Program-made: the position numbers and the translations under genes
Shown here: in pieces, positions 1 through 5,235 of the stretch
Position numbering within the stretch: the stretch's first letter is position 1
How the letters are laid out: each line of letters starts with the position of its first letter
Assembly (NCBI GenBank): GCA_937897625.1
Contig: CALCNZ010000389.1
Coordinates: 1-5,235, forward strand
Direction of reading: 5' to 3'
Length of the DNA: 5,235 nucleotides
Source of the DNA: an uncultured Flavobacteriales bacterium
GTDB lineage: Bacteria > Bacteroidota > Bacteroidia > Flavobacteriales_D > Sanyastnellaceae
Notes under the pieces: model-generated
What the model was told of the DNA's origin: nothing
The model's input: only the letters and a program-made list of their open reading frames with translations
Database searches by the model: none

Positions 1-64
1 GCTTTGCGGAAGGTGTTACACAAGGTTCTTCGAAAGGTCCGCTTTGCGGAAGGTGCTTCGCAAG
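1..64. repeat. Degenerate short direct repeats across the symporter stop codon
   Basis: A 15-bp sequence, GCTTTGCGGAAGGTG, occurs identically at 1-15 and 41-55, 40 bp apart, and the similarity continues imperfectly for about ten more bases. Within it, AAGGT starts recur at 10, 22, 34 and 50, with a weaker AAGT at 62, so the spacing is 12, 12, 16 and 12 bp. The unit is roughly AAGGTNCTTCG. The right copy encodes the last residues of the minus-strand symporter; the left copy holds its TAA stop (16-18) and continues to the window edge. TCCGCTTTGCGGA at 38-50 is also a 5-bp hairpin with a 3-nt loop. The array may extend further left, outside the window. Confidence 0.6.
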
Positions 65-1509
65 TAGAGTAAGCAAAAGGTTATTGCTCCGTTCACAATA
101 AGATTCTCCGCTCCCATTTCGTAGCCGTAAAACCACGCCTTACTGTTCATTGCAAGCAAGTATGTCAGCACGGGAGAAAGCAAACAAATAACCACCACAT
201 TCCACTTGCTGCCTATTAACTCACGCTTCGTGAGTATACCGAATGCAAACAATCCCAACAGCGGCCCGTAAGTGTATCCGGCCAAGTCCATAAGCAAATC
301 CACAATGGTCTTTTCATTCAACCAACGGAAATACAACACAATGAAAAAGAACAAAACCGTAAAGGCTAAATGAACGCGTTTGCGAATCTTCGCTTTCTCT
401 TCTTCACTCTTTTCCATATTCGAAAAGCGAAGCAAGTCAATACAGAAAGAAGACGTTAACGCCGTAATAGCCCCGTCGGCCGAGGGAAAGAGCGCACTCA
501 CCAAACCAACAATAAACAACAATCCCATAATTGAAGGCATGTGTTGCATGACCATGTTCGGAAAAATAGCATCGCCCACATACGCTTTTTCCAACTGAAA
601 CTGCTGCATGTAAACGAAGAGCAACGCTCCTAAAAAAAGAAACATTCCAACCACAATAACCATAACTGCACTGAACGATATCATGTTGCGCTGAGAGTCT
701 TTCAAATTCGAAACACTGATGTTCTTCTGCATCATTTCCTGATCCAATCCGGTCATGGCAATCGTAATAAATGCTCCGCCTAAAAATTGCTTCAAGAAAA
801 ATTTCTTGTGCATCACATCACCGTTAAACACATAAGCCAAATCCAATCCACTGGTTGCCTTCGCGCTGGAAATGGCTCGCCATGCGGCATCCCAACCGCC
901 AAGCTGATTCAAAATATAAATTACACATCCCACTAAAGCAGACAACATGAAAAAAGTTTGAAGGGTATCTGTCCAAACAATCGTCTTCACGCCGCCGTTG
1001 TAGGTATAAGCCAAAATCATGAGAAGTGTAATCCCCGCAGTCACCGCGAAAGGAACACCCAACGCATCCATGATTAAAAACTGAATCACATTCACCACCA
1101 GAAACAAACGCAGCGAGGCGCCTACGGTTCGAGAAAGAATAAAAAACAATGCACCGAGTTCATAAGCCGGAGAACCAAAGCGTTGTTCCAAATACGAATA
1201 GATGGAAGTGAGATTCAATTTGTAATACAGCGGCAACAACACAAAAGCCACGACAAAATACCCCGCGAAAAAACCGAGCGCCATGGTGAAGTACTGCATG
1301 CCTGCTACGCTTACTGTTCCTGGCACTGAGACAAAGGTTACTCCCGATAACGAGGTGCCAATCATTCCAAAGGCAACCAACATCCACGAAGCACTTTTAT
1401 TCGCTTTGAAAAACGAGGCGTTGTCTGCTTTTTTTGAAGTGACAACAGCCACTGCAAAAAGCGCAATGAAATACACAATTAGAACGAAGGCAATGACAAG
1501 AGGAGACAT
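16..1509 (-). CDS. Sodium:solute symporter (SSS/SLC5 family), inner-membrane transporter
   Basis: This gene encodes a 497-residue Na+-coupled secondary transporter of the inner membrane. About 13 hydrophobic segments can be seen (roughly residues 5-24, 42-62, 74-98, 118-146, 152-172, 183-202, 243-255, 276-301, 325-345, 381-396, 402-425, 434-452 and 470-484), and both length and helix count fit the SSS family. Family signatures are AFGMIGTSLSGVTF (46-59), AYTYNGGVKTIVWTD (167-181), the helix with SALFPSADGAITALTSSF (338-355), and DLAGYTYGPLLGLFAFG (408-424). By family knowledge the first and third border the Na+ and substrate sites; S338 is the likely counterpart of a conserved Na2-site serine. 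The substrate cannot be read from sequence (sugar, amino acid, sialic acid and others occur). I chose the ATG at 1507-1509 (MSPLVIAF) over an in-frame TTG at 1525-1527, because the TTG adds only a basic hexapeptide before the usual family start. It is divergent from recR, and its 3' end lies in short repeats. Confidence 0.93.
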   Translation of the reverse strand: MSPLVIAFVLIVYFIALFAVAVVTSKKADNASFFKANKSASWMLVAFGMIGTSLSGVTFVSVPGTVSVAGMQYFTMALGFFAGYFVVAFVLLPLYYKLNLTSIYSYLEQRFGSPAYELGALFFILSRTVGASLRLFLVVNVIQFLIMDALGVPFAVTAGITLLMILAYTYNGGVKTIVWTDTLQTFFMLSALVGCVIYILNQLGGWDAAWRAISSAKATSGLDLAYVFNGDVMHKKFFLKQFLGGAFITIAMTGLDQEMMQKNISVSNLKDSQRNMISFSAVMVIVVGMFLFLGALLFVYMQQFQLEKAYVGDAIFPNMVMQHMPSIMGLLFIVGLVSALFPSADGAITALTSSFCIDLLRFSNMEKSEEEKAKIRKRVHLAFTVLFFFIVLYFRWLNEKTIVDLLMDLAGYTYGPLLGLFAFGILTKRELIGSKWNVVVICLLSPVLTYLLAMNSKAWFYGYEMGAENLIVNGAITFCLLYLRSTFRKADLSKNLV

Positions 1510-1599
1510 GCGTGTTTTTCTTTGCAATTAATTCATTTTTTTGAAAAGTCTTTTTGTTTATTGAAAAGGTTTCGAACAACAGCATGTAATTTCGCTGCT
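1510..1599. promoter_or_regulatory. Divergent intergenic spacer between the symporter and recR
   Basis: This 90-bp, T/A-rich spacer must hold the start signals of both divergent genes. It contains several T-runs on the plus strand (for example a T7 run at 1536-1542). No Shine-Dalgarno sequence stands in front of either ATG, as is usual in Bacteroidota. On the plus strand a -7-like element lies just before recR and is listed separately. On the minus strand I found no convincing TAnnTTTG match for the symporter. No operator-like inverted repeat of useful length was seen. Confidence 0.4.
1561..1594 (+). promoter_or_regulatory. Candidate recR promoter, Bacteroidota type
   Basis: TAATTTCG at 1587-1594 matches the Bacteroidota -7 consensus TAnnTTTG except for one base, and TTG at 1561-1563 lies 23 nt upstream, at the long edge of the usual range for the -33 box. 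The element ends only 5 nt before the recR ATG, so transcription from it would begin at or beside the start codon. The match is short and could be chance. Confidence 0.3.
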
Positions 1600-2214
1600 A
1601 TGAATTCGAGTTCGAAATGGATTGAAACTGCAGTAGACCAAATGTCTTCGTTGCCAGGCATTGGACGAAAGACAGCGCTTCGTCTTGTGTTAGATCTTCT
1701 GCGCCGTTCGAACGATGAAGTGGATCGCTTCGCTTCTTCCTTTCAACTCATGAAACAGCATGTTCAATTCTGCTCGAATTGCCACAACCTTTCCGACGAT
1801 AAACTCTGCGGCATTTGCGCCAATGAACGAAGAGACAAGCAAACACTTTGTGTGGTGGCCGACATTCGCGATGTCATGGCGGTGGAAGGCACTTCGCAGT
1901 TTCACGGATTGTATCATGTGCTGGGCGGATTGATCTCTCCCATGGACGGCATTGGTCCTTCAGACTTAACCGTTCAGAGTTTGGTGGAGCGCTGCGAACG
2001 TGATCACGTCTCTGAAATCATCTTCGCGTTTAACGCAACCATGGAAGGAGAAACAACCGCGTTTTATATCTCGAAAAAATTACAAGCCCTTCCGATTGAA
2101 ATTACTTCCATTGCGCGAGGCATTGCTGTTGGCGCAGAGTTGGAATACACCGACGAGATTACGCTAGGCCGAAGCCTTCAGCAGCGCGTTCCATACGGAA
2201 AAGCCAATCATTAA
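1600..2214 (+). CDS. recR: Recombination mediator protein RecR
   Basis: RecR acts in the cytoplasm with RecO and RecF to load RecA on single-stranded gaps. The 204-residue product shows the full family layout: an N-terminal helix-hairpin-helix with LPGIGRKTALRLVLDLL (18-34), a four-cysteine zinc finger (C58, C61, C70, C73), a Toprim domain (about 82-176) with GLYHVLGGLISPMDGIGPSDL-type sequence (103-123), and the C-terminal Walker-B-like block AVGAELEYTDEITLGRSL (176-193). I chose the ATG at 1600 because it gives the normal RecR length; an in-frame TTG at 1522 would add 26 unrelated residues and run into the spacer. One oddity is that the Toprim segment reads CVVADIRD (84-91), with Ala at 87 where the RecR sequences I know have Glu. 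The stop codon overlaps that of the convergent outer-membrane gene. Identification is secure. Confidence 0.97.
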   Translation: MNSSSKWIETAVDQMSSLPGIGRKTALRLVLDLLRRSNDEVDRFASSFQLMKQHVQFCSNCHNLSDDKLCGICANERRDKQTLCVVADIRDVMAVEGTSQFHGLYHVLGGLISPMDGIGPSDLTVQSLVERCERDHVSEIIFAFNATMEGETTAFYISKKLQALPIEITSIARGIAVGAELEYTDEITLGRSLQQRVPYGKANH

Positions 2215-2220
2215 AACGCG
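2185..2220. other. Shared TTAA stop of two convergent genes inside an inverted repeat
   Basis: TTAA at 2211-2214 gives a TAA stop on each strand, to recR (2212-2214) and to the minus-strand barrel gene (2211-2213), so the two genes overlap by 4 bp with no spacer. CGCGTT at 2185-2190 and AACGCG at 2215-2220 form a 6-bp inverted repeat around both stops, with a 24-nt loop, and a smaller TTCC/GGAA hairpin competes inside it (2189-2200). No T-tract follows on either strand, so this is not a standard intrinsic terminator. Confidence 0.5.
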
Positions 2221-3542
2221 TGATCAAACGTAAAGAAGAACTGTTGATCTTCTTTCGAATGTGCCAAGTCGAAACGCAAAATGGTACTCTGGTTCCAAAT
2301 AATTCGCGCACCCATTCCGTAAGAATAACGCAGACTTCCTTTCGCAACTAAATCGTTAAGGGTGTTGTACACACTTCCCGCATCTACAAAAGGCACCAGG
2401 CCGAATCCAACGTTTTGTTTCGCAATCACCCGCTCGAACAAGCGCACGCGCAATTCAGAATTCACGAAGTACATTCCACGGTCTAAAAATCTGCTTTGCT
2501 TGTAACCGCGTAACGTATTCGCTCCGCCCAATCCTTCAATGCTTCCTTCCGAACTCCATTCGTCTTGGTACTCGAAGAACGGCGCATTGCCAAAGGTGTA
2601 ACCAATTCCAGCACGGTTCGCCCAAACCACTTTCTTGAATGTATTTGGAAAAAGTCGCTTGTACAATTTCACTTGTCCAAAAAGCTTGTGCATATTGTAA
2701 TCCGAACCTAACGCATGACTTCCGTATTCTTCCGTGATTTCAGCAAAAACGCCTCGGTTCGGATCGGGTTCGAAATCACGCGTGTCATATACCACGCCGA
2801 CTTGCAGAAAAGTAACAAAAGATTTTCCTACACCCAGTATCTGATTACTCAAGGCATCTAAGCGAATGCGCGACGCCTCATTTTCGTTAGAAGTAATGTT
2901 CAACTTAGCCATTTCGAACCCAGCAAGAATGCGCATTCGACTGTCTAACAAAGCATACTCACCGCTGATATTCAAAATATATTCTTCCTTTGTATAGTTG
3001 TTATAACTTCCGTTTATCCCCAAGGCGTTCTCATAATCGGTGTAGTTATCGCTGGTGTTGTTGGAAGGAATTCCATCTTTCGATGAAAGTTGTGAAAGTG
3101 TTTGAAGTGAACGCTTGTCAATTCCGAAATAAAGCAAATTCGGATTTTTTTCGTAGCCAATTTCACCACGCAGACGCCACTTCGAATGAAAGACATAAGG
3201 CTGATCGTACGTTAAAATAAATTCGCGCTGCTGACGCGAAGTGTTGAACAAGACCATGTCTATTTTCTTGTCATAGGGGGTGTATTCAAAAAACGGATTT
3301 GTTTTTTTTCCATTAAAAACCAATGACCCTTCCACCCCATAACCGAATCCGTTCAAGGGATCTACACTAAGGTCGGGCACTCCCGTTACAAAGGTTCCCT
3401 CTTTCTTATCGAGCAATTCTTCCGCATCTAACTTTTTAATTTCAGAGATGGTAAATGGAAGTTCTTTCGGCTTCAGTGTGTCTTGCGCTTGCGCAAATTC
3501 CACCATTAAAAAAGCCACCACAAATGCGAATGCATATTTCAT
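2211..3542 (-). CDS. Omp85/BamA-superfamily outer-membrane beta-barrel protein without POTRA domains
   Basis: This 443-residue protein is predicted to sit in the outer membrane. It begins with a signal peptide (hydrophobic residues 4-14, cleavage probably after AQA at 17-19). A short N-terminal stretch of about 50-60 residues follows, then a region rich in alternating aromatic and polar strands up to the last residue. Omp85 barrel signatures are VYDTRDFEPDPNRG (251-264), the L6-loop motif LRGY (344-347, after GLGGANT), VPFVDAGSVY (383-392), and a final strand FFFTFDHAF ending in Phe, the usual C-terminal signal for barrel assembly. BamA and TamA carry POTRA repeats of about 75 residues before the barrel; there is no room for one here, so this is not the essential BamA. 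About 380 barrel residues are enough for a 16-strand Omp85 barrel. The substrate or partner is unknown. It is convergent with recR and divergent from the glycosyltransferase gene. Confidence 0.85.
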   Translation of the reverse strand: MKYAFAFVVAFLMVEFAQAQDTLKPKELPFTISEIKKLDAEELLDKKEGTFVTGVPDLSVDPLNGFGYGVEGSLVFNGKKTNPFFEYTPYDKKIDMVLFNTSRQQREFILTYDQPYVFHSKWRLRGEIGYEKNPNLLYFGIDKRSLQTLSQLSSKDGIPSNNTSDNYTDYENALGINGSYNNYTKEEYILNISGEYALLDSRMRILAGFEMAKLNITSNENEASRIRLDALSNQILGVGKSFVTFLQVGVVYDTRDFEPDPNRGVFAEITEEYGSHALGSDYNMHKLFGQVKLYKRLFPNTFKKVVWANRAGIGYTFGNAPFFEYQDEWSSEGSIEGLGGANTLRGYKQSRFLDRGMYFVNSELRVRLFERVIAKQNVGFGLVPFVDAGSVYNTLNDLVAKGSLRYSYGMGARIIWNQSTILRFDLAHSKEDQQFFFTFDHAF

Positions 3543-3613
3543 AGGGTTAAAAGTATCTATTACTCGCTCTATATGGACAAAGAATTCATTAAAAGATTGT
3601 AAATTGCCGTCCC
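3543..3613. promoter_or_regulatory. Divergent intergenic spacer between the barrel gene and the glycosyltransferase gene
   Basis: This A/T-rich 71-bp spacer separates two divergent start codons and must serve both. No Shine-Dalgarno sequence is visible on either side. On the plus strand TAAATTGC at 3600-3607 is a weak -7-like match ending 6 nt before the glycosyltransferase ATG, without a clear -33 box. The better minus-strand candidate is listed separately. Confidence 0.4.
3548..3581 (-). promoter_or_regulatory. Candidate promoter of the outer-membrane barrel gene, Bacteroidota type
   Basis: Read on the minus strand, TTTG (3581-3578) is followed after 22 nt by TACTTTTA (3555-3548), which differs from the -7 consensus TAnnTTTG only in the last base. 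The spacing falls in the range reported for Bacteroidota promoters. The -7 element ends 5 nt before the ATG at 3542, which would leave almost no 5' untranslated leader. Confidence 0.35.
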
Positions 3614-5235
3614 ATGCGTTTAACCGTAATCATAGTCAATTACAACGTCAAGTATTTCCTTGAACAATGCCTCGCTTCTGTTTACGCTGCTATGCGCGGA
3701 ATTGAAGTTGAAGTGATTGTGGTAGACAACAACAGCGTTGACGGTTCGAACGAAATGGTGGAAGAGAAATTCCCATGGGTGCACCTCATTGCGAACAAAG
3801 ACAACACCGGTTTTTCGAAGGCCAACAACCAAGGCATGCGCATTGCCAAAGGAGAATATATTCTTTTATTGAATCCAGATACCGTTGTGAAGGAAGACTC
3901 TTTTTCAAAGGTGCTTGACTTCATGGATGCACATCCGGAAGCCGGCGGACTGGGTGTTCCCATGGTAGATGGAAAAGGAATTTTACTTCCTGAATCGAAA
4001 CGCGGACTTCCTACCCCGGAAACCAGCTTCTACAAGATCTTCGGAATTTCAAAGTTGTTTCCTAAAAGCAAAAAATTCAATCGGTATTATTTAGGTCATC
4101 TGAGCTACGATGAAACATGCGAGATTGAAATTCTAGCGGGAGCATTTATGTTCATGCGGAAGAAAGCGTTGGACCAAGTTGGTTTGTTAGACGAAGCCTT
4201 CTTCATGTATGGAGAAGACATTGATCTGAGTTGGCGCATCATTCAAGGCGGATGGAAGAACTACTATTTTCCTGAAACCAGCATTATTCACTACAAAGGC
4301 GAGAGCACGAAGAAAGGCAGCCTGAATTACGTGTATGTCTTCTACAACGCCATGATCATCTTTGCGCGCAAGCACTTCTCTGCTTCGCATGCGAAATGGT
4401 TTTCGTTCTTTATTCAACTTGCGGTTTGGATGCGCGCTTCGGTTTCCATTGTATCACGCGTTGTTACAGCTAGCCTTCTGCCCCTTGCAGATGCTGCAGT
4501 TCTGAGCTTGGGTATCTACACCTTCGCCGATCACTATTCGCAATGGCAATCGAAAAATTTCGATGGCTCACTCATGCTTATCACGGCTTTTGTCATAACA
4601 GCATTTACGTTAATTGGAAACTGGTTGAATGGCGCCTACGACAGACCGGTTTTTCCGCAGCGCACGTTAAAGCCCGTTCTGTTGGTTTCAATAATTACGC
4701 TGCTTATTTATTCGCTTCTTCCGGAAACCATTCGCTTTTCGCGCATTGTAATTTTATTGAGCGCATTGTTCGCCATTGTTTCGCTTCCCCTTATACACGC
4801 GGTGTTCAGCAAAGTCATTTCAGGAAAATGGAACTGGCAAGGCAATCCGAAAAAGAAAATATTGCTCATAGGTTCGGATGAAGAAGGCACGCGCGTTCAA
4901 ACTTTTTTACATCAGATTGAATACCCCATTGCCTCATTCGAGCAAATGAATTCTGAAAAATCGCGGAGCATTTCGTTGCTTGAATATGTTCGCATTCATA
5001 AAATTCAGGAAGTCATTTTCTGCGCGAAAGACTTAAGCAGCAGTGAAATTATTTCAGAAATGGGCAAGCTTTCTTCCCTTCAACTTGAATTCAAAATTGC
5101 CCCACCCGAAAGCTTATTCATTATTGGAAGTCAGCATATCCAGAGCGCTACAGAAGGTTTCTTCGTTACGGTAAACTCCATTTCCAACACGTTGAACAAA
5201 CGTCAAAAGCGTGCGTTCGATTTCATTAGTTCATT
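3614..5235 (+). CDS. Family 2 glycosyltransferase fused to polyprenyl glycosylphosphotransferase-type membrane and Rossmann-like domains (partial, 3' end missing)
   Basis: One frame stays open from the ATG at 3614 to the window edge: 540 codons and no stop. Residues 1-235 are a GT2 (GT-A fold, rhamnosyltransferase/WbbL-like) domain: MRLTVIIVNYNV start, VIVVDNNSVDGS (34-45), NTGFSKANNQGM (64-75), the metal-site motif NPDT (87-90), AGAFMFMRKKAL (175-186), and MYGEDIDLSWR (198-208) with the probable catalytic E201/D202. An amphipathic stretch (263-285) leads to four likely membrane helices (286-306, 318-340, 352-372, 374-398), with GAYDRP (340-345) and RFSR (374-377) placed as in polyprenyl glycosylphosphotransferases. 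A Rossmann-like domain follows, starting KILLIGSDEEG (415-425). The last visible residues, KRQKRAFDF (529-537), match the KRxFD start of the bacterial sugar-transferase domain. The likely role is membrane-bound surface-glycan assembly on undecaprenyl phosphate; sugar specificity is unknown. Whether an active phosphotransferase core follows cannot be seen here. Confidence 0.9.
   Translation, partial: MRLTVIIVNYNVKYFLEQCLASVYAAMRGIEVEVIVVDNNSVDGSNEMVEEKFPWVHLIANKDNTGFSKANNQGMRIAKGEYILLLNPDTVVKEDSFSKVLDFMDAHPEAGGLGVPMVDGKGILLPESKRGLPTPETSFYKIFGISKLFPKSKKFNRYYLGHLSYDETCEIEILAGAFMFMRKKALDQVGLLDEAFFMYGEDIDLSWRIIQGGWKNYYFPETSIIHYKGESTKKGSLNYVYVFYNAMIIFARKHFSASHAKWFSFFIQLAVWMRASVSIVSRVVTASLLPLADAAVLSLGIYTFADHYSQWQSKNFDGSLMLITAFVITAFTLIGNWLNGAYDRPVFPQRTLKPVLLVSIITLLIYSLLPETIRFSRIVILLSALFAIVSLPLIHAVFSKVISGKWNWQGNPKKKILLIGSDEEGTRVQTFLHQIEYPIASFEQMNSEKSRSISLLEYVRIHKIQEVIFCAKDLSSSEIISEMGKLSSLQLEFKIAPPESLFIIGSQHIQSATEGFFVTVNSISNTLNKRQKRAFDFISS

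Noticed and set aside
38..50. TCCGC-TTT-GCGGA hairpin as a terminator of the symporter
   Set aside because: It lies upstream of the stop codon within the coding region and has no T-tract; it is better explained as part of the local repeats.
1510..1527. TTG start at 1525-1527 extending the symporter by six residues
   Set aside because: It adds a basic, non-family MQRKTR peptide; the ATG at 1507-1509 begins exactly where the first membrane helix is expected.
1522..1599. TTG start extending RecR by 26 residues
   Set aside because: The extension is unlike RecR and uses up the divergent spacer, while the ATG at 1600 gives the normal length of 204 residues.
2990..3220. Short open frames on both strands inside the barrel gene
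   Set aside because: They lie wholly within the 443-residue outer-membrane protein, have no recognisable features and no start signals.
3682..3963. Minus-strand 93-codon open frame opposite the GT2 domain
   Set aside because: It is antisense to a well-conserved glycosyltransferase domain and has a low-complexity, motif-free translation.
4543..4881. Plus-strand open frame of 112 codons overlapping the membrane region of the glycosyltransferase fusion
   Set aside because: It is in a different frame from the long continuous 3614-5235 frame, whose translation has clear domain motifs throughout; this one has none and looks like a shadow.

Overview
The window looks like a chromosomal segment of a Bacteroidota bacterium, probably in or near Flavobacteriia. 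The reasons are a moderate GC content (roughly mid-40s % by eye), no Shine-Dalgarno sequences in front of the genes, start regions that resemble the Bacteroidota -7 element TAnnTTTG, a symporter with the Bacteroidota-type SADGA/SSFCIDLL helix, and a RecR close to the Bacteroides form. Nothing suggests a plasmid, phage, insertion sequence, CRISPR array or RNA gene.

Layout from left to right. (1) Positions 1-64 carry short degenerate direct repeats that run through the stop codon of a minus-strand gene. (2) Positions 16-1509, minus: a sodium:solute symporter (SSS/SLC5 family). (3) Positions 1510-1599: a short divergent spacer. (4) Positions 1600-2214, plus: recR, a recombinational repair protein. 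(5) Positions 2211-3542, minus: an Omp85/BamA-superfamily outer-membrane beta-barrel with no room for POTRA domains, convergent with recR and sharing the TTAA that stops both genes. (6) Positions 3543-3613: a second short divergent spacer. (7) Positions 3614 to the right edge, plus: a long open frame with no stop. It joins a family 2 glycosyltransferase to the membrane and Rossmann-like parts of a polyprenyl-phosphate glycosylphosphotransferase and is cut by the window edge.

The genes do not form one operon: each neighbour faces the other way, so each is probably transcribed on its own. The symporter works at the inner membrane, RecR in the cytoplasm with RecF/RecO, the barrel in the outer membrane, and the fused glycosyltransferase on the cytoplasmic face of the inner membrane, probably in surface polysaccharide or glycoprotein glycan synthesis.

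The points most worth a second look are the glycosyltransferase/phosphoglycosyltransferase fusion, a RecR whose Toprim glutamate is replaced by alanine, -7-like elements only 5-6 nt from three start codons (possible leaderless mRNAs), an excess of the palindrome TTCGAA (12 copies), and the repeats at the left edge.
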